Shown piece after piece: positions 8,289-17,553 of a DNA stretch of 64,000 nucleotides. The stretch comes from JAVBJN01 sp031546985 (GTDB lineage Bacteria; Bacteroidota; Bacteroidia; Chitinophagales; Chitinophagaceae): contig JAVBJN010000044.1 in the NCBI GenBank assembly GCA_031546985.1, positions 1 to 64,000 on the forward strand, written 5' to 3'. The position numbers were made by a program, and so were the translations under genes. Under the pieces are notes generated by a model. The model was not told the origin of the DNA. It worked only from the letters and a program-made list of their open reading frames with translations, and did no database searches. Each line of letters opens with the position of its first letter. Within the stretch, counting starts at the first letter, position 1.

Positions 8289-9383
8289 TTATTGTGCTTT
8301 GGAAGGATAAAGAACAGTCTGGTAGGCCTTGAGGGTTTCCTCGGCCGCTTTCTGCCAGGTATACTCCTGCAGGATTTTGGTGCGGAAGGTCTCATTGAAG
8401 GGCGCCGCATATGCCTCTTCGATGGCTTTGCGGATAGATGCAGTATCGTCCGGGTTGCAGAACCAGGCATTACCTTCAAAATATTCTACCGTGTCGCCTT
8501 TGTCTGTTACTACAATATTGCAACCCATCACCGCCGCTTCGAGTGAGGAGAGGCCGGTGGTCTCAAAGTAGCTGGGCAGGATATGCACTTTGGCCGAGTA
8601 GAACATTTCGTACAGCTCTTCTTCGCTCAGCCAGGTGGTGAAGTGAATGTTCTCTGCGGCTTCTGCCTTACACTGGTCGTAATAACCGGTATTGTTGGGC
8701 GATGGCTTGCCGTGAATAAAAACTTTATAGGGCGTATTGTTCATGGCCCGTATGAGATTAAGCTGGTTTTTGCGGCCTTCTACCCTGGCTACGCAAAGCA
8801 CGGCCTGGTCGTATTTTTCGTTTTTCTTTGAAGTGCGCTGTGCCAGTCCCGCGTCAATGCCGTTGGGAATAAAACGGTAAGGCCGGCTCAGGTTGTATTT
8901 GGCAGCAAGCCTGTTGTATTCGTTATGAGAGTTGGGTAGCAGCATGCCGGCATGCCGGGCTACATACTTAATGGACTTGCGGTGCCCCCAGAGCAGGTAT
9001 TTTTTGCTGGTAATTTTTTCGCCGTTTACCACCCAGCGCCCAACTGCTTTTACGTATTCGATCTGGTCTTCGCTCAGTACTTTATTCATAAGCCCCATAA
9101 GGCCTTTGCGCGATTTTTTTTCAAACTCGCCATAATCCAGGAAAATGGTAGATACCACATAGGGCTTGCCCGCCTGGGCAATATGGTGCATAATATCGGC
9201 CGGGCGAATGATGTTAAAAAAGTGCAGCAGATCGTACCCGCTGTAATCAATCGTTTCGTTCGTCAGCTTAATGTCTACCGTTATGCCCAGCTCACGGAGA
9301 TACGCCGCCGTAAGATCGATCTGTTTGGTATCGCCTCCGGGGGTGCTGTACAGGGTAGCTCTTGTAATAAATAAAACTTTCAT
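8289..9383 (-). CDS. Glycosyltransferase family 4 protein
   Basis: This GT-B fold protein has the N-terminal MKVLFITRATLYSTPGGDTKQ acceptor-domain motif. Its C-terminal donor-binding block is HILPSYFETTGLSSLEAAVMGC, containing the E-x7-E pattern of GT4 retaining enzymes. It probably acts in the same polysaccharide pathway as the gene immediately downstream. The start at 9383 gives the standard MKVLFIT beginning and avoids six extra residues. The 140-bp region upstream separates it from the divergent flippase gene and must hold promoters for both directions. Confidence 0.88.
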   Translation of the reverse strand: MKVLFITRATLYSTPGGDTKQIDLTAAYLRELGITVDIKLTNETIDYSGYDLLHFFNIIRPADIMHHIAQAGKPYVVSTIFLDYGEFEKKSRKGLMGLMNKVLSEDQIEYVKAVGRWVVNGEKITSKKYLLWGHRKSIKYVARHAGMLLPNSHNEYNRLAAKYNLSRPYRFIPNGIDAGLAQRTSKKNEKYDQAVLCVARVEGRKNQLNLIRAMNNTPYKVFIHGKPSPNNTGYYDQCKAEAAENIHFTTWLSEEELYEMFYSAKVHILPSYFETTGLSSLEAAVMGCNIVVTDKGDTVEYFEGNAWFCNPDDTASIRKAIEEAYAAPFNETFRTKILQEYTWQKAAEETLKAYQTVLYPSKAQ

Positions 9384-9523
9384 ATTGTGGTAGTAGCCCA
9401 TGCCTGCAACGTTGCAAAAGCAGGTTGCAAAGGTAACTTTTTTACCTGTGGTTGCAGGGCTTTAGGGGTAAGAGTCGTGTTTAAAACGTACTTTGTGAGC
9501 AATTTTGGAGGAACAGTAACCAT

Positions 9524-11041
9524 ATGCTCAGGGCCGAATCTTATAAAAAAGGATTGATTTATTCTACCGGGTTAAATGTCCTGAACAAGGGTCTGGTCTT
9601 CCTCAACAGCCTTGTTATTGCTTATTTTTTTGGTACACGACTCAGCGTTGATGTGTATTTCTATGCTTTCAACACTATTGTGCTGCTAGGTACTTATCTC
9701 AACAGCCTCAATGTATCGGTACTCATTCCGGAATCGATTTACTTGCGGTCATCTGGCAACAGCCGGCAGTCGATGCGGTTCCTTAATTTTTTTCTGTACA
9801 TCTATCTCGCACTTACAGCGGTCATTGTGTTATTGTTTGCCATCAATCCTGTAGCTGCTTTTAGTTTCATCTCCAGGTTTGATGCCGATAAACTCACCAG
9901 CAATAACCATATTCTGTATCTGTCACTGCCCATGATCGCCTTACTCACTATTAACACATATCTCACGGAGATACTCACTTCCTACCGGTTTTTTGTGTTG
10001 CCCATGATTGCAGGTATCATTAATGCAGTGCTGTCTATGGGATTTGTTCTGTTGTTTCATAATGTGCTGGATGTGACCAGTATATCCATTGGTTTGCTGG
10101 TAGCATATGTGCTCAATTTTGTGATCCTTATTTATTTGATGCGGCGTAGTCTATCCTGGCGTTTCCGTTTCAAAAAGGTGCATATCGAAAAAAGAATCCT
10201 GAAAAATATGGGTTGGGCACAAGCTGGCAACCTGGTAACCCTTTTGGGGGCGTATGCTCCGTTTTATTTTTTGAGTGGTATGGGTAATGGGGTAATCGCA
10301 GCCTTTAACTATGCCCAACAAGTTGCCAACCAACCCACGGCACTCATAACCAACCAGTTTTCCAATGTAACCCGTATTAAGATTAACGAGCTGTTTGTAT
10401 CGGGTAAGGAGCAGGAATTGGATAAAGTGATGCAATCATCTATCCGTGTTCTTTTGTTTCTGCTAATGCCTATAGCTTGTGGCGTGTTTTTATATGCGTC
10501 AGACATTGTGCGGTTGTTGTTTCAGCGGGGCAATTTCACCGAAGAGTCGGCTATTCTTTCTTCTGCGATGCTCCGCTATCTGGTGCTGGCTATTCCTTTT
10601 ACCGCAATGTATTCCATTATTGGTAACCTCTACGTTTCGGCCCGCATTGTAAAACATACCGTTATCTACCAGATTGCGAATAACCTGGTGTTGATTGTGC
10701 TTACCTGGTTCTTACTGAAACAACTGGGATTTGTAGGATATCCACTGGCATTGCTGGGGGTGAGTCTGCTAAACCTGCTTTCTGTATATATTTATCAACG
10801 TCGTTTCTTCTCGTTTTTCCGGTATACCGCTTTGTTATTGCATATGCTATTACTGGTAGGGCTGAATATAGTTATTGGTACCATTGTCTTTTATGCTGTG
10901 GCTTATATGCAGCCGCAAATCCTGTGGCTCAAATTGGGGGCTGCGGTAGGGTTGTATGGTACACTAATGGCTGTTCTCTTATGGGTATTCCCCATTAATA
11001 AGGAATTGCATGTCATTTTCAAGCGTTTGACAAACCGGTAA
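9524..11041 (+). CDS. MurJ/MATE-like polysaccharide or lipid II flippase
   Basis: This 505-residue integral membrane protein has about 12-14 hydrophobic segments. Landmarks of the MurJ/MVF branch of the MOP superfamily are ALITNQFSNVTRIKINELF in the middle and IVRLLFQRGNFTEESA around residue 330. In this cluster it more likely flips a lipid-linked polysaccharide repeat unit across the inner membrane than lipid II, but both are possible. It has one of the few strong ribosome sites in the window, GGAGGA, 11 nt before the ATG. It is the first gene of the rightward run of polysaccharide genes. Confidence 0.85.
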   Translation: MLRAESYKKGLIYSTGLNVLNKGLVFLNSLVIAYFFGTRLSVDVYFYAFNTIVLLGTYLNSLNVSVLIPESIYLRSSGNSRQSMRFLNFFLYIYLALTAVIVLLFAINPVAAFSFISRFDADKLTSNNHILYLSLPMIALLTINTYLTEILTSYRFFVLPMIAGIINAVLSMGFVLLFHNVLDVTSISIGLLVAYVLNFVILIYLMRRSLSWRFRFKKVHIEKRILKNMGWAQAGNLVTLLGAYAPFYFLSGMGNGVIAAFNYAQQVANQPTALITNQFSNVTRIKINELFVSGKEQELDKVMQSSIRVLLFLLMPIACGVFLYASDIVRLLFQRGNFTEESAILSSAMLRYLVLAIPFTAMYSIIGNLYVSARIVKHTVIYQIANNLVLIVLTWFLLKQLGFVGYPLALLGVSLLNLLSVYIYQRRFFSFFRYTALLLHMLLLVGLNIVIGTIVFYAVAYMQPQILWLKLGAAVGLYGTLMAVLLWVFPINKELHVIFKRLTNR

Positions 11042-11140
11042 TGTAGTAGGGGCGGGAGTCCTGGAGGGTGGAATTAGTGTATGTGGCCTTTAAATAATAA
11101 CTTGCAGGCTTGTTTTAAAGCGTATACTGTACCAATACCC

Positions 11141-12181
11141 ATGAACCATCATTTTACATATACACTTACTGGTGGCGAAAAAGAAAAGCTGACAGCTTTT
11201 TATCAACGCCTCGCGTTCAAAACTATTGAACAGCATCCGGATTGGGCCGGAGTGGAGGGGTATACCGGAAAACGCTGTTATTATTGGCTCGAAAAAGATG
11301 ACAATATTGTAGCAGCTGCGGTAATCCGCGAGCAGTATAAGTGGGTGGTAAAAAATGCTTCGGTACCATTTGGGCCGTTGTTTAGCGATATATTATACCT
11401 GCCTTTAGCGATTGACGCCATTTTTGCGCATTGTCGACAGGAGGGTTTTACCTCTGTTACCATTCAACCTGCCATGCCTACAGGCACAGAGGCGGACTGG
11501 ATGGAATACCAGGTGGCCGGGCAATGGCCAGTGCAATATCGTTTTGACCGGGAAAACTGGTCCTCGATCCGAGTGGATCTTTCTGCTGATTTGGATACGC
11601 TTTTGCGAAATTTTTCGAAAGGACATAAGAGCGATGTAAAGAAGGCGCAAAAACTGCAATTGCAGGCGGTTACTGCAACCGGAGATGCTGCCCGAAAAAC
11701 ATTTATTGATATTTACCTCCGGATGCTGGATGCCCGTGGCTTAGGCAAAAATAGAATAACAGAAATGGCCATGTTGCAGCGAGCAATTGATTGGATAGAG
11801 GTGCAGCAAATGGGGCGGTTGATCTTGGTTGTTAATCTGGAGGGACAAACGCTTGGTGGGATCATTGTGTTATATCAGGGTGATACTGTGAGGTATTTTA
11901 AAGGCGCTGCCGATCCTGATGTGAAAGGAGTGCCTGTGTTGCATCCAGCTATGTGGGAAGCCATGCAGCAGTCCAAGGCGGCCGGTTTTGCCTGGTTCGA
12001 TTTTTGGGGCTACAACCACATGGTAAGCGAAGGTGATCAGGTGTATAATATCAATAAATTTAAAAAGGGCTTTGGAGGGTCGTTCGTCTTTTATCCAAAG
12101 AAGATGTACCTGGTTTTCCAACCTTTGAAATACTATTTATTTAAACTGGCGCTTGGCATCAAACAAAAGATGGGGCGATAA
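11141..12181 (+). CDS. FemAB/GNAT-type acyltransferase
   Basis: The protein has the double-GNAT architecture of FemAB and related peptidyl- or acyl-transferases. Visible markers are VPFGPLFSDI in the first half, FSKGHKSDVKKAQK (the positively charged helix conserved in the family) and FDFWGYN followed by GDQVYNINKFKKGFGG at the end. Relatives in polysaccharide clusters are thought to transfer an acyl or aminoacyl group to a sugar; the substrate here is unknown. I prefer the ATG at 11141, which starts just before the domain. An upstream ATG at 11081 has a GGAGG 14 nt before it and cannot be excluded. Confidence 0.75.
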   Translation: MNHHFTYTLTGGEKEKLTAFYQRLAFKTIEQHPDWAGVEGYTGKRCYYWLEKDDNIVAAAVIREQYKWVVKNASVPFGPLFSDILYLPLAIDAIFAHCRQEGFTSVTIQPAMPTGTEADWMEYQVAGQWPVQYRFDRENWSSIRVDLSADLDTLLRNFSKGHKSDVKKAQKLQLQAVTATGDAARKTFIDIYLRMLDARGLGKNRITEMAMLQRAIDWIEVQQMGRLILVVNLEGQTLGGIIVLYQGDTVRYFKGAADPDVKGVPVLHPAMWEAMQQSKAAGFAWFDFWGYNHMVSEGDQVYNINKFKKGFGGSFVFYPKKMYLVFQPLKYYLFKLALGIKQKMGR

Positions 12182-12202
12182 CCATATAAAGAAAATTAAA
12201 GC

Positions 12203-14080
12203 ATGTGTGGTTTTGCGGGAATATTGAACGCGCAGGTTAGCGAAGCGCAATTGAATAGTGTAGCCGACCGGGTAAAATTCCGTGGGCCGGATGCGCGTGG
12301 CGTAAGCATTTGGCAGCCCGATGGCGGTGCCAGTACTTCTGGTGTGTTCTTTAACCGGCTGGCTATTATGGACCTTGATGCCCGCAGCAACCAACCTTTT
12401 GAAGATGATACGCATCTGCTGGTCTTTAACGGCGAGATTTATAACTATACCGCGCTGAAACAGGAACTGGCGCAAAAAGGTATTTCTTTTCATACCACTT
12501 CCGATACCGAAGTGTTGTTTCATGCTCTAATACATTGGGGGCCTGCGGCTGTGGCCAGGCTCAATGGCATGTTTGCCTTCTTTTTTGTGCATAAGCCATC
12601 GGGCCGTTTTATCATTGCCAGAGACCGGGTAGGGATTAAGCCTGTGTATTACAGCCATCGCAATGGCAAGCTGGCTTTTGGATCAGAGATGCAATCGGTA
12701 ACGGCGCTTATGCAAGAAACGTTTGAGCTTAACCGGCCCATGTTATCGGCCTATCTCTGGCTGCAGGATATTCCTACGCCACATACCGCTTTGCAGGACG
12801 TGCATAAACTGCCTCCGGGGCACACCATTGAGGGCCGTATCGATGAGCTGAACCAGCCACTGCGCATCACAGCTTTCTGGGATGTGTATGCGGTGGCAGG
12901 CGAGGCTGCCCAATCCCGCACTGCCGATTGCGAATCGATGCTTAAAGACAGTCTGGACCGTCAAATGATTGCCGATGTACCGCTGGGACTTTTTCTGAGT
13001 TCGGGGGTAGATTCTTCGTTGCTGGCGGCGATGGTGCACCACCACTTTGCCAAAGACCGGGTGTTTAATTTTTATACCGTGGCTTTTAACGAAGCTACCG
13101 ATAGTGATGAGAGTGCCGCTGCAGCCCATTACCTTAAAGGGTTTGACAACAAGGCGCTGCACCATCATTTACTGCATATAGACCAACAGGAGATTGCCGA
13201 CCGCTTGTTGCGGTTATACGATTATGTAGATGAGCCTTTTGGCGATCCTGCTGTGTTGCTCAACTGGGCTATTTCTGATAAAGCCCGGGAGCATGTTACT
13301 GTAGCACTATCGGGCGATGGGGCTGATGAATTGTTTTGGGGCTATGGCCGCTATGCGCAATGGCAAAGGCCCGGCATGAAGGTGAAACAAAAATACCACC
13401 TGTCGCCATTACTCGCTAAGGCCGTGATGCCCTTTGTAAAAGATCCTTATTATAAAAGAAAAGCATTGCTCGAAATGGAACCCGATGCACTGCAAAGATA
13501 TTTTAACCTGTACCTCTCGCCCTCTGCCTCAGAATGGATGCCCCACAAGATATGGGAGCAGCCGCTTTGGGCGATGCAGGGTGTAGAAAAAATAAGTAAA
13601 CGCAAGGATATGGCTTCGCTGCTGGATATGAAAACCTATCTGCCCGATGCCATGTTGTATAAAGTAGACCGCTCCAGCATGGCCTCCAGCCTGGAGGTGC
13701 GCGTGCCTTACCTCGATAATACAGTGGTAGACTACGCTTTGCACTTGCCGCTCGAAGCCAAATCTGACGGGCATTACCGGCACAAAGCCGTGCTGAAACA
13801 TTTGCTGGGCAAGCTGGCACCGCATTACCGCATTGATACGCCCAAAAAAGGATTCAGTTTTCCGTTGGATACCTGGCTGCGCAGCAATTGGGCCGAGCTT
13901 ACCAGGGACCTGCTCACTGCTACTTTCTTTAAAGAAATGGGTTGGGAGCCTGCGCCTTTACAGCAAATGGTGACCGAATATTTTAATGGCGATAAGCGTC
14001 ATTATACCATTGTGTGGTATTTGCTAAACCTGGCTTTGTGGTGGCAAAAAATGCAACAACCCGCTAAAATTCATTGCTGA
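12203..14080 (+). CDS. asnB: Asparagine synthetase (glutamine-hydrolysing)
   Basis: The protein starts MCGFAGIL, exposing the Cys2 glutaminase nucleophile. Residues 1-~200 form the class II amidotransferase domain (FNGEIYNY, GMFAFF). The rest forms the synthetase domain with the ATP pyrophosphatase loop LSSGVDSSLLAAMV and ALSGDGADELFWGYGRY. All expected catalytic elements are present, and 625 residues is normal. Asparagine synthetase homologues are common in exopolysaccharide clusters, where they may amidate a sugar acid or an aminoacyl decoration rather than make free asparagine. The stop codon overlaps the start of the deacetylase gene (TGATG), so the two are translationally coupled. Confidence 0.92.
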   Translation: MCGFAGILNAQVSEAQLNSVADRVKFRGPDARGVSIWQPDGGASTSGVFFNRLAIMDLDARSNQPFEDDTHLLVFNGEIYNYTALKQELAQKGISFHTTSDTEVLFHALIHWGPAAVARLNGMFAFFFVHKPSGRFIIARDRVGIKPVYYSHRNGKLAFGSEMQSVTALMQETFELNRPMLSAYLWLQDIPTPHTALQDVHKLPPGHTIEGRIDELNQPLRITAFWDVYAVAGEAAQSRTADCESMLKDSLDRQMIADVPLGLFLSSGVDSSLLAAMVHHHFAKDRVFNFYTVAFNEATDSDESAAAAHYLKGFDNKALHHHLLHIDQQEIADRLLRLYDYVDEPFGDPAVLLNWAISDKAREHVTVALSGDGADELFWGYGRYAQWQRPGMKVKQKYHLSPLLAKAVMPFVKDPYYKRKALLEMEPDALQRYFNLYLSPSASEWMPHKIWEQPLWAMQGVEKISKRKDMASLLDMKTYLPDAMLYKVDRSSMASSLEVRVPYLDNTVVDYALHLPLEAKSDGHYRHKAVLKHLLGKLAPHYRIDTPKKGFSFPLDTWLRSNWAELTRDLLTATFFKEMGWEPAPLQQMVTEYFNGDKRHYTIVWYLLNLALWWQKMQQPAKIHC

Positions 14081-15048
14081 TGAAAGTATTCCTCACCATA
14101 ACAATTGATGTGGAGCCGGATTGCAGCAGCAATTGGGTGTATTCCAATCCGCTTACTTTTCGTGGTGTATCCGAAGGGATACAAAACCGCTTGCAGCCAC
14201 TATTTAACAAGTATGGTATGGTGCCTACTTATCTCATCAATAATGTGGTGCTCGAAGATAAAGGCAGTGTAGAAGTGTTTCGCAAGCTGCAGGGCAATTT
14301 TGAGTTAGGTACCCACCTGCATCCAGAGTTTATTGCACCGCAAAAAGAACACGAGGTATACGCGGGTAAGAAGGGCATTGCCAATTGTTGCTTTTATGCG
14401 CCGGAGATTGAAACAGGCAAGCTCGAAAGTATTACCCGCTTGTTTGAAAATAACTTTGGCTACGCGCCGGTATCGTTCCGGGCAGGGCGGTATAGCGCTG
14501 GCAACAATACGATTAAAAGCCTTATGGCATTGGGTTACAAAGTAGACACCAGTGTAACGCCACACCTTATCTGGAACGATAAAACCCGCGAGCAGCCGGT
14601 AGATTTTCGCCAGGCGCCGGAGCAGCCCTATTTTATTGGTCCGCACAGCATGACAGCGCCTGCAACCGGAAGTGCGCTGCTGGAGGTGCCTGTAGGCATA
14701 GCGGCTTTTGACCGCAATAAAGTAAAAGAACTGTTGGTTTCAGGAGCCGGATTGCGGCATAAAATGAGAAGCCACAAACACATTTGGCTACGCCCCTATT
14801 ACGCCACGGCACAACAAATGGAAAGCATAGCGGCGCAATACACGCAGCGGTATAGCAGCAACGATATTGTGGTGCTCAATATGATGTTCCATAATGTAGA
14901 AGTTTTGCCTGGCTTGAGTCCGTATTGCGCTACAGAAGCCGATTGTGCCCGTTACCTTGCAAGTCTCGAAACCTTTTTTCAATATTGTACCCGTCAGCAG
15001 ATCCAGGGTATTTCGCTGCAACAATTGTATGAGCACTACCAATCCTAA
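14080..15048 (+). CDS. Polysaccharide deacetylase family protein
   Basis: A NodB-like fold is indicated by TITIDVEPD at the start (catalytic Asp region), GTHLHPEF (metal-binding His-x-His) and SFRAGRYSAGNNTIKSLMALGY (the RAGR motif). It should remove N- or O-acetyl groups from a polysaccharide intermediate. Length and motif order match the cytosolic or exported deacetylases found in Bacteroidota capsule clusters; no signal peptide is visible. The start at 14080 overlaps the asnB stop codon. Its 3' end overlaps the next glycosyltransferase start by 20 bp, which indicates tight coupling. Confidence 0.85.
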   Translation: MKVFLTITIDVEPDCSSNWVYSNPLTFRGVSEGIQNRLQPLFNKYGMVPTYLINNVVLEDKGSVEVFRKLQGNFELGTHLHPEFIAPQKEHEVYAGKKGIANCCFYAPEIETGKLESITRLFENNFGYAPVSFRAGRYSAGNNTIKSLMALGYKVDTSVTPHLIWNDKTREQPVDFRQAPEQPYFIGPHSMTAPATGSALLEVPVGIAAFDRNKVKELLVSGAGLRHKMRSHKHIWLRPYYATAQQMESIAAQYTQRYSSNDIVVLNMMFHNVEVLPGLSPYCATEADCARYLASLETFFQYCTRQQIQGISLQQLYEHYQS

Positions 15049-16273
15049 ACCTTTACGCATCGCAATGCTGGTGCAGGGCTTACCGCCTATGCCGGCTGGT
15101 GGTGCAGAGATGCAGGCCCTTCGCCTGGGCAGGCAGCTTACTGCCTGGGGGCACGAGGTGTTTTTCTTTATGCCTGGCAAAGCAGCTTGCAACGGAAACG
15201 ATACCATACAGGGTATGCCGGCTTACCGCTTGTATAACCTGGCCATGCGCTTGTTTGAAGCACTGGCCCGTAAAAACAAACAACAAAAACCAGTTGCCGT
15301 AAAGATCGAGTTTGACGACACGGCAGAGGTGACCAATAAAATTACCCGCAAGGCCGGCTGGCCCACCTGGGTGTATTACAATATTTTTTTTTGGAGCAGT
15401 TTGCTACTGCTGTGGCGCAAACGTAAGACCATAGATGTGATTCACACCCATACGATGGAGTGGCCCGCAATTGTAGCCGTAAGGTTGGGCAAATGGTTAA
15501 AGAAACCGGTACTCATAAAAGAGTCTACCATGAATGGTTTTGAAACCTTATCGCGCTACAAAAAAGGAAAGTTGCATCAACAATCTATTACCAGCAGTGC
15601 ACACCTGGTGGCTATGACCAGTGTGATACATGCTAACCTGGTGAAGGAAGGCATTCCGGAGTCGCACATTGCCGATATTCCCAATGGTATTGAAGTGCCT
15701 GTTAAAATGGCGGTACGCAAGCCGGGCGAAGATCCGGTGGTGTTGTTTGTGGGCAATTTGTACCAGCAACCGGCCAAGGGCATCGATATTTTACTCAAAG
15801 CCTGGGTAAAGGTTGCCGAAGTGTTTCCCACTGCGCAATTACAGATTGTAGGCGATGGCGCTACGCCCGAATATGATGCATATGTGCGTAGTTTGGGCAT
15901 ACAGGATAGCGTTATTTTCGCCGGGCGCCAATCGCAACTCGACAGCTATTATGAAGCTGCGCACTGTTTTGTGTTGCCCTCCCGCCGCGAAGGTATGAGC
16001 AATGCCCTGATGGAAGCTATGCTGCATGGTGTGCCTTGTGTGGCTACCAACATCTCCGGCTCGGCCGATCTTATTCATAATAGTTTTAGCGGATTGCTGG
16101 TGCCACCCGCACAGGTGCTGCCGCTGGTAGAAGCAATTCTACTTATTCTCAGAAACCCCAGACAGGCCGAAGAAATGGGCAGGCAAGGGGCGGTTTCTGT
16201 AGCGCACCAATGCAGTATGCAGGTGGTGGCCCGCCGTTATGAAGCATTGTATTACCAATTGCTGCACAACTGA
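15029..16273 (+). CDS. Glycosyltransferase family 4 protein
   Basis: The N-terminal motif IAMLVQGLPPMPAGGAEMQALRL is the classic GT4 acceptor-domain glycine loop. The C-terminal part has VLPSRREGMSNALMEAMLHGVPCVA, the E-x7-E donor-binding signature, preceded by LFVGNLYQQPAKGIDILL. It should transfer a nucleotide-activated sugar to the lipid-linked chain. I set the start at 15029, inside the end of the deacetylase gene, because upstream in-frame codons only translate the deacetylase sequence in another frame. The next glycosyltransferase follows 8 bp downstream. Confidence 0.88.
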   Translation: MSTTNPKPLRIAMLVQGLPPMPAGGAEMQALRLGRQLTAWGHEVFFFMPGKAACNGNDTIQGMPAYRLYNLAMRLFEALARKNKQQKPVAVKIEFDDTAEVTNKITRKAGWPTWVYYNIFFWSSLLLLWRKRKTIDVIHTHTMEWPAIVAVRLGKWLKKPVLIKESTMNGFETLSRYKKGKLHQQSITSSAHLVAMTSVIHANLVKEGIPESHIADIPNGIEVPVKMAVRKPGEDPVVLFVGNLYQQPAKGIDILLKAWVKVAEVFPTAQLQIVGDGATPEYDAYVRSLGIQDSVIFAGRQSQLDSYYEAAHCFVLPSRREGMSNALMEAMLHGVPCVATNISGSADLIHNSFSGLLVPPAQVLPLVEAILLILRNPRQAEEMGRQGAVSVAHQCSMQVVARRYEALYYQLLHN

Positions 16274-16281
16274 TTACACTT

Positions 16282-17553
16282 ATGGAGCACAAGAAAAATA
16301 TTATCCTCTTTATATTTCGATTGTTTGGCGGTGGGGCCGAGCGTATGGTGAGCAACCTGAGCCTCGAACTGTCCGACGAGTTTAACATTACCATTGTAAC
16401 CTATGATAAACCCGGCAAGACCTATGCTTTTGGTGGGGAACATCGTGTCATTACATTGCCTTACGCCGATGATCCGCATAATAATACTGTAATTCAACGG
16501 GCCCGGCGCTTGTTGGTGCTGTCGAGAGAACTGCGAAGGATTAAGAAAGAAAAGAACGCCAGCGTGGTAGTAAGCTTTGCAGAGCAGGCCAATATTATTA
16601 ACCTTATTACTGGCGGCCCCGGTCAAAAAATGATCAGCGTGCGCACCCTCCTTTCCAAAGAACTGGAGCATTCTCCCAAGGTAAAGAAACTGTTGCCTGT
16701 AATAAGGCGGTTGTACAATCGGGCACGTACCATTATCGTTCCCGCCAGTATGATTGGTATCGATATGGAGCAGGCCCTGCAATTGTCGCACAGTAAGATA
16801 AAAGTGTTGTACAACTTTATTGAACCCTCCCGTATAGATCCGTTGGCGGCGGAGCCTTTGACAGATACGCTGGTAGCCCGGCTTTTTGCAGAGCATCCTG
16901 TATTGCTGAACGTAGGCCGCATTAGTAAGGAAAAAGGACAATGGTTGTTGCTGCACCTTATGCATCGGCTTAAACAACAAGGCGAAAAAGCTAAATTGGT
17001 GATTATTGGTACCGCCCGCTCCGAAGGCGCATTGATTGAGCACCTGCTGCAACTGGCCCGTGCATTTAACCTCTCTGTGTTTGATGGTACCGAAGGTGGC
17101 GCGCCAGACAGCCTGCAATACGATGTGTTTTTTCTCGGGTTTCAGAAAAACCCTTACCAGTTTATGCACCGCAGCCGTGCAGTGTTACTCCCTTCTGTGT
17201 TTGAGGGATTTCCCAATACCCTGCTCGAAGCTATGCAGTGTGGTGTACCTGTAATGGCTGCCGATTGCCTCTCCGGCATTAAAGAAATACTGGCACCCGA
17301 AGCGCCATTGGAGCAATTTACCTCCGTACTTCAATATGGTAAATATGGTTTGTTAGCACCAGCGGTAACCGATACTACAACTTTTATGGTACCTGACCAG
17401 GTTGCCGGGGAGTGGGTAAGAGGAGTGCAGGTGTTACTGCATGACGATAAGCAGTATACTCAATATATAACCATGGCACCTGAATGTATAGCCAGGTTCG
17501 ATAAAAAACTGATCCTCAGCCAATGGAAAGCCTTGTTCAGACAGCAGGCGTAG
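16282..17553 (+). CDS. Glycosyltransferase family 4 protein
   Basis: The start IILFIFRLFGGGAERMVSNLSLEL is a GT4 N-terminal signature. The donor domain has LLNVGRISKEKGQWLLL and LLPSVFEGFPNTLLEAMQCGVPVMA. It resembles the polysaccharide GT4 enzymes that add the later sugars of a repeat unit. It is the last gene of the rightward run. Its 3' end overlaps the end of the convergent ligase-like gene by 17 bp, so transcription of the two would collide there; no terminator hairpin is evident between them. Confidence 0.88.
   Translation: MEHKKNIILFIFRLFGGGAERMVSNLSLELSDEFNITIVTYDKPGKTYAFGGEHRVITLPYADDPHNNTVIQRARRLLVLSRELRRIKKEKNASVVVSFAEQANIINLITGGPGQKMISVRTLLSKELEHSPKVKKLLPVIRRLYNRARTIIVPASMIGIDMEQALQLSHSKIKVLYNFIEPSRIDPLAAEPLTDTLVARLFAEHPVLLNVGRISKEKGQWLLLHLMHRLKQQGEKAKLVIIGTARSEGALIEHLLQLARAFNLSVFDGTEGGAPDSLQYDVFFLGFQKNPYQFMHRSRAVLLPSVFEGFPNTLLEAMQCGVPVMAADCLSGIKEILAPEAPLEQFTSVLQYGKYGLLAPAVTDTTTFMVPDQVAGEWVRGVQVLLHDDKQYTQYITMAPECIARFDKKLILSQWKALFRQQA

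Noticed and set aside
8282..8479. Upstream extension of the DUF1972 glycosyltransferase
   Set aside because: The extra 66 residues are the neighbouring glycosyltransferase gene read in another frame; the family start is MKIGILG at 8281.
16252..17169. A 305-codon minus-strand frame opposite a glycosyltransferase
   Set aside because: It is fully covered by a GT4 gene with clear motifs on the plus strand; the antisense product is basic and family-less.
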